From Blastococcus capsensis (GTDB lineage Bacteria > Actinomycetota > Actinomycetes > Mycobacteriales > Geodermatophilaceae): 64,000 bases of DNA. Below the pieces are notes generated by a model. That model did not search any database and was not told the origin of the DNA. It worked only from the letters and a program-made list of their open reading frames with translations. The position numbers were made by a program, and so were the translations under genes. This document shows, piece by piece, positions 9,830 to 18,009 of this stretch (positions within the stretch are counted from its first letter, which is position 1; every line of letters begins with the position of its first letter). The DNA is taken from positions 1-64,000 of the forward strand of contig NZ_JASNNW010000025.1 in the NCBI RefSeq assembly GCF_030165005.1. Direction: 5' to 3'.

Positions 9830-10243
9830 GTGAAGACCAATCGTCAACTCGTCGAGGACTATTTCGACGCCTGCACGCGGGGAGACGTGGAGGCGATCAC
9901 CAGGTCATTCTGCGCCGATGCCATCGTTTACGACTCCAACGCCCGCCCGGTTGCAGGAGCCGATGAGATCGGCCGATTCTTCGCGAAGGTACGTGAGCAG
10001 CGCGGCGACGCATCCTGGCATATCGACACATTCGTCGAGGGCGACAGTTCCGCTGCGTCCGAGTGGACCATGATCGACCGCAAAGAATCAGAGGCATTGG
10101 TCGTGCGCGGGTCTGAGCACTACGAGTTCCGGGACGGGCGGATCAGCCAGATCCGGCAGTACTGGACGCACGACCCGAAGGGCGCGCGAACGGGACTCCG
10201 CGACTACCCCTACGAGGCTGATCCCCGCTTTGTGAAGCCCTAG
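9830..10243 (+). CDS. SnoaL-like / NTF2-fold protein
   Basis: 137 aa, small cone-shaped NTF2/SnoaL-type fold: N-terminal NRQLVEDYFDACTRGDVEAI helix pair, then CADAIVYDSN and a C-terminal YEFRDGRISQIRQYW, the classic family pattern. The GTG at 9830 with GGAGG 5 nt upstream is chosen over an opening at 9782. Members are small-molecule binding proteins or isomerase/cyclase-like enzymes; no catalytic role can be assigned. It ends with TAG. Confidence 0.85.
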   Translation: MKTNRQLVEDYFDACTRGDVEAITRSFCADAIVYDSNARPVAGADEIGRFFAKVREQRGDASWHIDTFVEGDSSAASEWTMIDRKESEALVVRGSEHYEFRDGRISQIRQYWTHDPKGARTGLRDYPYEADPRFVKP

Positions 10244-10324
10244 GGACCGGGACCCGCAAGGCGGCAGTGCGGGGACCTCCTCTCGCCGGGTCGAGATCGA
10301 CCACCCCTCCCGGTCGCTCCGCGG

Positions 10325-10360
10325 GCCCGGGCGCCGGTACCGACGTGCCGGCGCCCGGGC
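10325..10360. terminator. Bidirectional hairpin terminator
   Basis: A perfect 13-bp stem (GCCCGGGCGCCGG at 10325-10337 and its complement at 10348-10360) encloses a 10-nt loop. It lies between two convergent genes, the SnoaL-like gene ending at 10243 and the VOC gene ending at 10372, so it can serve both. There is no U-tract, as is common in high-GC actinobacteria. Confidence 0.75.
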
Positions 10361-10371
10361 GACGGTTGTGC

Positions 10372-10773
10372 TCAGGCTTCGCTGAGCAATTCGACCCAGT
10401 TCCCGTCGGGGTCCTCCACCATGGCGATGCGCACTCCCGGCCGCAATTCAGTCGGCGCTACCGGGATGCGCCTGCCCGCCGCCTCGCAGTCCGCGACCAC
10501 CTGTTCGAGGTCGGCGACTGACAAAGTCCAGTAGCGGTATCCCGTCGCACCCCTCAGTCCGCCCGGAGCGGCATTGTCGGCAGGAGGTTTCCGGAGCGAG
10601 ATGATTTTTACAATGCTGCCGCCGCAGCCCAGTCGGTGCATGGTGCCACCGGGCATCTCCGTCTGCCCGAGATCCTCCAATCCCAGAACGTCACGGTAGA
10701 AGGTCAGGCACCCATCCGGGTCCGCCGCGACGATGCCGAGGTCGATCGATTCCTTGGTGAGCTTGATAGCCAT
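10372..10773 (-). CDS. VOC family protein (glyoxalase/dioxygenase fold)
   Basis: 133 aa, a single vicinal-oxygen-chelate module pair: KESIDLGIVAADPDGCLTFYRDVLGLE at the N-terminus and RIAMVEDPDGNWVELL at the C-terminus, the latter carrying the usual metal-ligand Glu region. These proteins are glyoxalases, epimerases, extradiol dioxygenases or resistance proteins; the specific role is unknown. The ATG at 10771-10773 is preceded by a TAGCCT box with exactly six intervening bases, indicating leaderless transcription. Confidence 0.88.
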   Translation of the reverse strand: MAIKLTKESIDLGIVAADPDGCLTFYRDVLGLEDLGQTEMPGGTMHRLGCGGSIVKIISLRKPPADNAAPGGLRGATGYRYWTLSVADLEQVVADCEAAGRRIPVAPTELRPGVRIAMVEDPDGNWVELLSEA

Positions 10774-10779
10774 GGCGGA

Positions 10780-10785
10780 AGGCTA
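10780..10785 (-). promoter_or_regulatory. -10 box of a leaderless promoter (VOC gene)
   Basis: TAGCCT on the minus strand matches TANNNT and ends six bases before the ATG, so transcription would begin at or next to the start codon. Confidence 0.6.
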
Positions 10786-11105
10786 GTGGAGACCGGCCCT
10801 CATTTCCTCGACCAGGTACGCCGTCCGTCCGATATGCCGCGACCGGGGGCCGGACAATCCGGAGAACTCGCCGCCGAGCGACCCGAGCCGGCGTGGCGGC
10901 CGGGTCGGCGGCGGAGCGACTGGACCCTCAGGCGGGGAAGCGCCGACAGCGCCATGGCCACAGGCGCGGGTCTTCGGTCGGTCGGGTGCGGCAGTGGTCG
11001 ACGAACGGCTCGGACAGGCCCGGGCCGGCCGAGGCTCGGATCGCGTTCTACACCGCTGGGACACCAAGGCTCAACGTCGGCCATGACCGATCGAGGGACA
11101 CCTAA
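10786..11105. other. Non-coding flank of the insertion sequence
   Basis: About 320 nt between the VOC promoter and the IS left end. Open frames exist on both strands, but none shows a ribosome binding site or a recognisable protein family. The region may include remains of whatever the IS landed in, but no interrupted reading frame could be rebuilt across the element. Confidence 0.4.
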
Positions 11106-12411
11106 GGGCTTGGCAGCGAATTACATCGATGTAGTTAGCAGTCGACGGTGACGTGCGGAGTGATGGTGTAGTTCCACTCCGGGTGGAACGGATCGCCGTG
11201 GAGTCGGACGGCGCCGAGTTCGGCGTCGGTGACCTTGATCTTGTCGGGGTAGGCGCCCTCGTCGAGGCGGGCGTAGACCTTCAGCCCGGTGCCGGTGGTG
11301 GTCGAGGTGATCAGGTCGATGATCACCTGGCGGCTTTCCAGCGGTTTGCCACGCCTGTTCATCGTGATGAAGCTGAACAGCCGGTGCTCGATCCTGTTCC
11401 ACTTGCTCGTCGCCGGCGGAAGATGGCAGACCCGGATGGTCAGGCCGGTGGTGTCGGCCAGTCGCTGCAGTTCGGTCTTCCACAGCCGGGTGCGGTTGCC
11501 GTTGGAGCCGCCGCAGTCGGCGGTGATCGTCAGCGTCGTCGCGGACGGGAAGCGCGCCCTGCCGAGGTGCTCCCACCAGGACTGGATCGAGGCGACGGCG
11601 AACTGCGCGGTGTCGTGGTCGACGCCGACGCTGACCCAGCCCTCGTTGTTCGCCAGGTCGTAGATCCCGTAGGGGATCGCCTTGCCCAGTTCCGGGTCCT
11701 TGAAGTCGTGGGTGCGCACCTCGACGGGCTCACCCTTCGGGTGCCACTCGCGGCCGGCGTTCTTGAAGTCGCCGACCAGTTCCTTCTTCTTGGTGTCGAC
11801 GCTGATCACCGGCTGGCCGGCATCGAGAGCCTCGCTGACCGCGGCGTTGATGTGCCGGAACTGGGCGTCGCGGTCCGGGTGCTGGCGGCCCTCTCGAGCT
11901 TTGACGTTGGCCTGCAGGCTGAAGCCCAGCTGGTGCAGCAGTTGCCCGACCACGAAGTGACTGACCCGATGCCCTCGCTCGCCCAGTGCGGCGGCCAGCT
12001 CGCGGGTGGACTTGGCCGTCCAGCGCAGCGGCCGCTCGGGATCCCCACGAGCCTCGTCGTCAACCAGCCGCTGCAGGTCCGACAGCAGCGTCGGGTCGGT
12101 CTCGGTCAACGGCTTGCGCCCGCCCCCGGTGCGACGCACCCGGTCGGTCACCGGCGCGCCGCCCGCCAGTTCGGCCATGCCCGCGGTCACCGTCTCCGGA
12201 TGCAGCCCGCTGGCCCGAGCAACCTGGGCGACTCCGCCCCGACCCAGCGCCCGCGCCTCGGCCCCGGCCAGCAGCCGCCGCTGCCGTTCGTTCAGGTGTG
12301 GGAACACGCTGGCGTACTTCTCGGCCAGCACCTCATCGGAAACCCCGGTCGTCGCCACTCACCAACCTTGGCCCTCCACCGCTCAACCTGGAGTTGATCC
12401 CTGCCGGGCCC
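11106..12411. mobile_element. ISAzo13-family insertion sequence
   Basis: About 1.3 kb with one transposase gene on the minus strand. The ends form imperfect inverted repeats: GGGCTTGGCAGCGA at the left, and GGGCCCGGCAGGGA read inward from the right, 11 of 14 matching. Both ends are flanked by TAA (11103-11105 and 12412-12414), consistent with a 3-bp target duplication. The element sits just upstream of the acyl-CoA dehydrogenase at 12477 and could alter its expression. Exact ends are inferred by eye. Confidence 0.7.
11135..12358 (-). CDS. ISAzo13-family transposase
   Basis: 407 aa, apparently full length. The N-terminal helix-turn-helix region (LNERQRRLLAGAEARALG, then VAQVARASGLHPETV) and the RRTGGGRKP linker are characteristic. 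The DDE-type catalytic region includes VISVDTKKKELVGDFKN and LTITADCGGSNGNRTRLWK, then HLPPATSKWNRIEHRLFS. The GTG start is preceded by a GGTGA-type ribosome site. The stop is TAA, rare among neighbours. The intact frame suggests the element could still be active. Confidence 0.9.
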   Translation of the reverse strand: MATTGVSDEVLAEKYASVFPHLNERQRRLLAGAEARALGRGGVAQVARASGLHPETVTAGMAELAGGAPVTDRVRRTGGGRKPLTETDPTLLSDLQRLVDDEARGDPERPLRWTAKSTRELAAALGERGHRVSHFVVGQLLHQLGFSLQANVKAREGRQHPDRDAQFRHINAAVSEALDAGQPVISVDTKKKELVGDFKNAGREWHPKGEPVEVRTHDFKDPELGKAIPYGIYDLANNEGWVSVGVDHDTAQFAVASIQSWWEHLGRARFPSATTLTITADCGGSNGNRTRLWKTELQRLADTTGLTIRVCHLPPATSKWNRIEHRLFSFITMNRRGKPLESRQVIIDLITSTTTGTGLKVYARLDEGAYPDKIKVTDAELGAVRLHGDPFHPEWNYTITPHVTVDC

Positions 12412-12476
12412 TAAGGTAGTCAGGGATTCGCCGACGGCGGCGCGGCGGACGCTCCTTCGCAGAGAAGGCCGCGCAG

Positions 12477-13700
12477 ATGAATGCGTTCCACGGTGTGGAT
12501 CTACCGCCCGAGCTCCGGTCCCTGTACGAGACCGTCGGGCGGTTCGTGCACGACGAGATATCGCCCGCCGAGGCCGGTCTCGATCCGACGGCCCGGGCCC
12601 TTCCGGACGAGGTGCTGGTGCCCCTCCAGGAGAAGGCGCGGCGCAGTGGCTTCTGGTGCATGGACGCGCCGGCGGAGCTCGGCGGGGGCGGACTGTCGAC
12701 CTTCGAGATGACGTTGGTGTGGGAACAGGCGAGCCGCCACCGGTTCGCCTTCCCGGTCCCCGGTGGTGGGGTGTTCGGCTACAGCCCCCCGGTGCCCCTC
12801 TACCGAGGCAGCCGGGACCAGATCGACCGCTTCGTCAGGCCGACAATCGAGCGGGGACTCAAGACCTTCACCGCGATCAGCGAGCCATCGGGCGGCTCGG
12901 ACCCGGCTCGGGCCATGCGGACCACGGCCACCCGTCGCGGCGATCGATACGTCCTCAACGGTCGGAAGATGTGGTCGACGAACGCCGACGAGGCATCCTT
13001 CGGCGTGATCTACGCCCGGACCGACCCCGCCCGGGGGCGCAAGGGCATCAGTGCCTTCGTCGTCGAGTCGGGGACGCCGGGGATGCAGGTCTCGCCGGTT
13101 CCCGTCATGCGCAACCACTGGACCACCGAGATCGCCCTCGATGGTTGCGAGATTCCGGTCGAGAACCGGATCGGCGCAGAGGGCGAAGGCTTCGCCCTGG
13201 CCGAGCGGTGGATGGTCCGGGGGCGGCTGATGCTGGCGGCGCAGGCGCTCGGGGTCGCCGCGGAAGCGATCGCGATGGCGGTCGCCTGGGCGAAGGAGCG
13301 TGAAACGTTCGGAGCCCTCCTCGCCACTCGTCAGGGGATCCAGTTCCCTCTGGCCGACTCGCTGGTCGAGCTCAACGCGGCTCGACTCCTGACCTGGCAG
13401 GCCGCCCGGAAGGACGATGCCGGCCAGGACGCGCGACTGGACGCGTCGATGGCGAAGCTCTACTCGAGCGAGATGGGCTTCCGGGTGGTGGACCGCGCCA
13501 TCCAGATCCTCGGCGGGATGGGGTTGAGCAAGGAGCTCAACCTCGAGCACTGGTTCCGGGACCTGCGGACCATGCGCGTCGTCGAGGGGGGCAGTGAGAT
13601 TCAGCGTTTCCTGATCGCGCGGGACATGCTCGGTTCGGCTGCGATGGGACGGCCGGCTGCCGACGGGCGCGGCCCTGCAGCGGGCGGAAGCAATCCCTAG
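12477..13700 (+). CDS. Acyl-CoA dehydrogenase
   Basis: 407 aa single-gene acyl-CoA dehydrogenase. It has FTAISEPSGGSDPARAM (FAD/substrate region), then GGMGLSKELNLEHWFRD and RVVEGGSEIQR, which holds the conserved catalytic-region Glu missing from the paired subunits elsewhere in this window. The ATG at 12477 follows AGAGAAGG. The gene is separated from the upstream operon by the insertion sequence, and its own promoter is not obvious. It ends at TAG. The substrate is unknown. Confidence 0.9.
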   Translation: MNAFHGVDLPPELRSLYETVGRFVHDEISPAEAGLDPTARALPDEVLVPLQEKARRSGFWCMDAPAELGGGGLSTFEMTLVWEQASRHRFAFPVPGGGVFGYSPPVPLYRGSRDQIDRFVRPTIERGLKTFTAISEPSGGSDPARAMRTTATRRGDRYVLNGRKMWSTNADEASFGVIYARTDPARGRKGISAFVVESGTPGMQVSPVPVMRNHWTTEIALDGCEIPVENRIGAEGEGFALAERWMVRGRLMLAAQALGVAAEAIAMAVAWAKERETFGALLATRQGIQFPLADSLVELNAARLLTWQAARKDDAGQDARLDASMAKLYSSEMGFRVVDRAIQILGGMGLSKELNLEHWFRDLRTMRVVEGGSEIQRFLIARDMLGSAAMGRPAADGRGPAAGGSNP

Positions 13701-13770
13701 CAACGTCCGACCGGGCAGGGGAGGGCGGCGCACGCACCGGGATCGGTACCGTGCCGGGCGCGCGGCCGTT

Positions 13771-13800
13771 GTTGACACTGACGTCTATGTCACCTTAGCT
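13771..13800 (+). promoter_or_regulatory. Candidate promoter with overlapping operator
   Basis: A consensus -35 TTGACA (13772-13777) is followed at 17 bp by a weaker TTAGCT. The -35 is part of an interrupted inverted repeat, TGACA at 13773-13777 and TGTCA at 13787-13791. This layout would let a repressor occlude the polymerase. The regulator is not identified; TetR-type control of acyl-CoA genes is common in actinobacteria. The region probably drives the long run of genes from 13836 to 22622. Confidence 0.45.
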
Positions 13801-13835
13801 GCTGATGATTTCCCCTCACGCCGGAGGCGTCGCCG

Positions 13836-16034
13836 ATGACCGTGCCGCTGCCCACTTCCATGCCATCCGCGCCGTCGGCGGATCCGCGTCCGGAGCCGCC
13901 GGGGCAGGACCACGGCCTCTCCGGGCTCCAGGGCTTCCTCCGCCCGCGGGGCATCGCACTGCTGGGCATCTCCGGCCGCTCGGAAAACCTCATGGCCCGG
14001 CCGCTGCGCTACCTGGTCGAGCACGGCTACACCGGCGGCATCTACCCGGTGAACCCGAACTACGAGGAGCTGGTCGGGCAGCGGTGCTACCCGGCGCTGG
14101 CCGACGTGCCCGGGCCGGTCGACCTGGTGCTCGTGCTGGTCGCCGCCGACCGGGTCGAGGACGCCATCCGGCAGGCGGCCGCGGCCGGGGCGTCGGCCGC
14201 CGTCGTCTACGCCTCCGGCTTCGCCGAGGTGGGGCCCGAGGGGCTGGCCCTGCAGCAGCGCCTGGCGGCGGTGGCCCGGGAGACCGGCGTCCGAGTGCTC
14301 GGCCCCAACTGCCAGGGCTTCCTGTACGCGCCGACCGGCGTGGTCGCCACGTTCACCGCGGCGGCCGACCGGCCGCTCACCTCCGACAGCGGCGTGGCCT
14401 ACGTCGGGCAGAGCGGCGCCGTCGGTGGCTCGGTGCTCGACCTGGCCACCGACATGGGCCTGGGCCTGTCGTTCTGGGCCAGCACCGGAAACCAGGCCGA
14501 CCTGGACCTGGTCGCGGTCTCGCAGGAGCTCCTGGAGGACCCGGCCATCCGGGTCCTCATGCTCTACGTGGAGGCCACCGACGACGGGCAGGCCTACGCC
14601 TCGCTCGCCCGCCGGGCGCGCGAGACGGGCAAGCAGCTCGTGGTGCTCCGCTCGGGCCGCTCCAGCGCCGGACGGCGCGCGGTGGCCAGCCACACCGGCT
14701 CCATGCTGGGTGACGACGTCGCCTTCGTGCTCACGTCCGAGGAGCACGGCGTGGTGCTGGTCCACGACATCGACGAGCTGCTGTCGGTGGCCGCGCTGCT
14801 GTCCACCGGCAAGCGGTCGGAGGGGCGGCGGGTCGCCGTCGTCACCACCTCGGGCGGGGCCGGCAGCCTCGCGGCCGACCAGTGCGAGGACCTCGGCCTG
14901 GAGATGCCCGAGCTCTCCGCCGACACCCAGGACCGGCTGCGCCCGCTCATCCCGGCGTTCGGCGCGCTGGCCAACCCGGTCGACGTCACCGCCCAGCTGT
15001 TCAACCGGGGTGCGCACGCGTTCGGCGATGTCTGCCGGATCGTCGCCGACGACCCCTCGGTCGACGCGATCGCGGTCTTCGTGACGATGGTGGTCGGCGA
15101 CGCCGGCGCGCGGCTGGCCGAGGACCTCGTGGCGACGGCGGCCAAGCTGCCGGTACCGCTGCTGGTGGGCTGGATCGCCGGCCAGGAGCTGACCACCGAG
15201 GGCCGGCGGGTGTTCCGCGAGGCGGGCATCCCGGTCTTCGGCTCGGTCGGCGACGTCGCCCGCGCCGCCGCGCGCATGGCCGCACCGGCGCACCGGGGCA
15301 CCGCGCCGGCCCTGCCACCGTCGCCCGAAGTGCCGGCCGCCCGGGTCCGCGAGCTGCTCGGCGCCGATGCCGTCGACGGACCGGAGCTGCTGCGCGCGAT
15401 CGGCATCGCCCAGCCGTCCTCGACGCTCGTCACCACACCGGAGGCCGCGCGCGACGCGGTCGCGGCGCTCCCGGGGCCGGGCGTGCTCAAGCTCGCCGCC
15501 GGCGATCTGGCGCACAAGAGCGAGGTCGGCGGCGTGCGGGTCGGCGTGGCGGCCGAGGAGGCGGCGGCGGTCTTCACCGAGCTGGTCGACGCCGCCCGCC
15601 GGCACCACGTGCCCGACGTGGAGGGCGTGCTGGTGCAGGAGCTCATCCCGCCGGGCACCGAGCTGATCCTCGCCGCGACCGCCGGCCGGGACGGCTTCCC
15701 GCCGGTGATCACCGTCGGCCTCGGCGGGGTCACCACGGAGCTGTACCGCGATCTCGCCTCCGGGCTGGCCCCGGTGAGCCCCGAGCGCGCCTGGTCGATG
15801 CTGCGTGGCCTTCGCGCGTGGCCGCTGCTCGCCGGCTTCCGCGGCGCCCCACCGGCCGACGTCGCGGCTGCCGTCGACGCGGTGGTGCGGCTGTCGCAGG
15901 CCGCCGTCGCCGGTGGCGAGCGGCTCGCGGAGTTCGAGGTCAACCCCCTGATCGTCGGGGCGCGGGGCGGTGGGGCGACCGCCGTCGACGTGCTGGTACG
16001 CACCACCGGGCACCGCGCCCCGCTCGGCGAATAG
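13836..16034 (+). CDS. NDP-forming acyl-CoA synthetase (CoA-binding/ATP-grasp fusion)
   Basis: 732 aa. Activates a carboxylic acid to its CoA thioester, or runs in reverse to make ATP. Domains in order are a CoA-binding Rossmann domain (residues about 30-160, LGISGRSENLMARPLRY, GPNCQGF), a succinyl-CoA ligase-like flavodoxin domain (about 170-460; SHTGSM precedes the expected phospho-His region) and an ATP-grasp domain (about 500-725; PGVLKLAAGDLAHKSEVGG). The ATG at 13836 follows CGGAGG. It opens the operon that ends in the selenoprotein locus and probably activates its substrate. Confidence 0.9.
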   Translation: MTVPLPTSMPSAPSADPRPEPPGQDHGLSGLQGFLRPRGIALLGISGRSENLMARPLRYLVEHGYTGGIYPVNPNYEELVGQRCYPALADVPGPVDLVLVLVAADRVEDAIRQAAAAGASAAVVYASGFAEVGPEGLALQQRLAAVARETGVRVLGPNCQGFLYAPTGVVATFTAAADRPLTSDSGVAYVGQSGAVGGSVLDLATDMGLGLSFWASTGNQADLDLVAVSQELLEDPAIRVLMLYVEATDDGQAYASLARRARETGKQLVVLRSGRSSAGRRAVASHTGSMLGDDVAFVLTSEEHGVVLVHDIDELLSVAALLSTGKRSEGRRVAVVTTSGGAGSLAADQCEDLGLEMPELSADTQDRLRPLIPAFGALANPVDVTAQLFNRGAHAFGDVCRIVADDPSVDAIAVFVTMVVGDAGARLAEDLVATAAKLPVPLLVGWIAGQELTTEGRRVFREAGIPVFGSVGDVARAAARMAAPAHRGTAPALPPSPEVPAARVRELLGADAVDGPELLRAIGIAQPSSTLVTTPEAARDAVAALPGPGVLKLAAGDLAHKSEVGGVRVGVAAEEAAAVFTELVDAARRHHVPDVEGVLVQELIPPGTELILAATAGRDGFPPVITVGLGGVTTELYRDLASGLAPVSPERAWSMLRGLRAWPLLAGFRGAPPADVAAAVDAVVRLSQAAVAGGERLAEFEVNPLIVGARGGGATAVDVLVRTTGHRAPLGE

Positions 16035-16066
16035 CACCACCGACACAGAGAGGCAGGACTTCCCCC

Positions 16067-16804
16067 GTGGGACAGGTACACCTGGAGAAGCAGGGCGGCG
16101 TCGCCGTCCTAACCGTCGACAACGTCGAGGTGAAGAACGGGCTGACGCCCGAGATGGGGATGCAGCTGTCGGAGCTGTGCGACGACATCGACGGCGACCC
16201 GGCCATCGGTGCCGCCGTCGTGTTGGGCAAGGGGGGCACGTTCTGCTCCGGTGCCGACCGCCGACGCTGGACGGCGGGCTCGGACCAGGCCGAGGACAAG
16301 ACCTACAAGGAACTCGGCGCGGTCTACCAGGCGTTCAAGCGGGTCGGGACGCTGCAGGTGCCGACGATCGCCGCCGTCCGCGGCGCCGCCGTGGGCGCCG
16401 GCATCAACCTGGCGCTCGCCACCGACCTGCGGATCGTCTCCGAGACGGCCCGGCTGATGGCCGGCTTCCTCCGCATCGGTCTGCACCCCGGCGGCGGCTA
16501 CTTCACGATCAGCTCCCGGACGGCCGGCCGCGAGGCGACTGCCGCGATGGGGCTGTTCAGCGAGGAGATCGACGGGGTGCGCGCCGCGGAGATCGGCCTG
16601 GCCTGGAAGGCCGTGCCGGACGACCAGGTCGAGGACCTGGCGCTGGAGCTGGCCGGGCGCGCGGCCAAGGACCCGGAGCTCGCCCGCGAGGCCGCCCGCT
16701 CCTTCCGCACCGAGGCCGGCCCCCCCGGGATCGGCTGGGAGGCCGCGCTGCACTTCGAGCGGGCCACCCAGATGTGGTCGCAGCGGCGGCGCGAGACTGC
16801 CTGA
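16067..16804 (+). CDS. Enoyl-CoA hydratase/isomerase family protein
   Basis: 245 aa crotonase-fold protein. The frame is open far upstream within the synthetase gene; GTG at 16067 is chosen because the family N-terminus (GQVHLEKQGGVAVLTVDN) begins there and an AGAGAGGCAGGA stretch precedes it. Visible motifs are GGTFCSGADRRRW and RGAAVGAGINLALATDLRI. The residues at the usual catalytic Glu positions (Gly-Ala-Gly-Ile-Asn, then RIGLHPGGGYF) do not follow the canonical hydratase pattern, so it may be an isomerase, hydrolase or another crotonase type. Confidence 0.85.
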   Translation: MGQVHLEKQGGVAVLTVDNVEVKNGLTPEMGMQLSELCDDIDGDPAIGAAVVLGKGGTFCSGADRRRWTAGSDQAEDKTYKELGAVYQAFKRVGTLQVPTIAAVRGAAVGAGINLALATDLRIVSETARLMAGFLRIGLHPGGGYFTISSRTAGREATAAMGLFSEEIDGVRAAEIGLAWKAVPDDQVEDLALELAGRAAKDPELAREAARSFRTEAGPPGIGWEAALHFERATQMWSQRRRETA

Positions 16805-16869
16805 CCGTCCCCGCCGGGCCGCCCTCCACCGGCGGCCCGGCGGGCACCCCGACCGGAGGAGGTCCGGCG

Positions 16870-18009
16870 ATGCAGTTCGGCGCCACCACGCTCAGCCCCG
16901 CCGAGGAGTCGTTGCGCGCCGAGGTGCGCGAGTTCCTGGCCGAGCAGCTGCCCCCGGACCACCGCCCCGCGCTGGGGTTCGCCGGTCGGCACGACCCCGG
17001 GTTCTCCCGCACGCTCGCCGCCCGCGGCTGGGTGGGCATGGCGCTCCCGCCCGAGTACGGCGGCCACGGCCGCAGCGCGGTGGAGCGGTTCATCGTGGCC
17101 GAGGAGTTGCTGTCCGCCGGGGCCCCGATCGGCGCGCACTTCGTCGCCGACCGGCAGACCGGGCCGGCCCTGCTGCACTACGGCACCGAGGAGCAGCGGC
17201 GCCGGTTCCTGCCCGGCATCGCGGCCGGCGAGATCTACTTCTCCCTCGGCATGAGCGAGCCCGACTCCGGCTCCGACCTCGCCTCGGTGCGCACCCGCGC
17301 GACGAAGGTCGACGGCGGCTGGACGGTCACGGGCACCAAGGTGTGGACCAGCGAGGCGCACCGCAACCACTTCTTCGCGGTGCTGTGCCGGACCTCGCCG
17401 ATGGAGGAGGGGCGCAAGCACGCCGGGCTGTCCCAGCTCATCGTCGACCTGCAGGCCCCGGGGGTGCGGATCTCGCCGATCCCGTTCCTGGACGGCTCGC
17501 ACCACTTCAACGAGGTCGCGCTCGAGGACGTCTTCGTGCCCGACGACATGGTGCTCGGCGAGGTCGGCTCGGGCTGGCGGCAGGTGACCAGCGAGCTGGC
17601 CTACGAGCGCAGCGGCCCCGACCGGTGGCTGTCGACGTTCCCGGTGCTGCGGGCGTTCGTCCGCGAGCACGCCGGCCCGGCGGTCGCCGACGACGAGGCG
17701 ACGGTGATCGGGCGGTTCGCCGCCCGCTTCTGGGCGATCCGGCAGCTGTCGCTGTCGGTGGCGCGCGCCCTGGACGCCGGGGAGGCGCCGGCGGTCGAGG
17801 CAGCGCTGGTCAAGGAGGTGGGCACCCGGTTCGAGCAGGACCTGGTCGAGGCGCTGCGGGTGGCCGCCGAGACCGAGGTGGACCAGGGCACCGGCACGCT
17901 GTTCCAGCAGCTGCTGGCCGAGGCGGTGCTCACCTCGCCGAAGGTCACCCTGCAGGGCGGGACGACGGAGATCCTGCGGTCGGTGGCCGCGAAGGGGTTG
18001 GGCTCGTGA
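16870..18009 (+). CDS. Acyl-CoA dehydrogenase, subunit 1 (second copy of the pair)
   Basis: 379 aa, closely similar along its whole length to the protein at 5527 (shared FVADRQTGPALLHYGTEEQ, FSLGMSEPDSGSDLASVR and LDGSHHFNEV). The ATG at 16870 has GGAGGAGG about 7 nt upstream. The C-terminal GGTTEILRSVAAKGLG again has Gly at the usual Glu site. It is linked to its partner by a GTGA overlap. In this copy the pair is followed directly by the flavoprotein-UGSC selenoprotein gene rather than by a hydratase. Confidence 0.92.
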   Translation: MQFGATTLSPAEESLRAEVREFLAEQLPPDHRPALGFAGRHDPGFSRTLAARGWVGMALPPEYGGHGRSAVERFIVAEELLSAGAPIGAHFVADRQTGPALLHYGTEEQRRRFLPGIAAGEIYFSLGMSEPDSGSDLASVRTRATKVDGGWTVTGTKVWTSEAHRNHFFAVLCRTSPMEEGRKHAGLSQLIVDLQAPGVRISPIPFLDGSHHFNEVALEDVFVPDDMVLGEVGSGWRQVTSELAYERSGPDRWLSTFPVLRAFVREHAGPAVADDEATVIGRFAARFWAIRQLSLSVARALDAGEAPAVEAALVKEVGTRFEQDLVEALRVAAETEVDQGTGTLFQQLLAEAVLTSPKVTLQGGTTEILRSVAAKGLGS

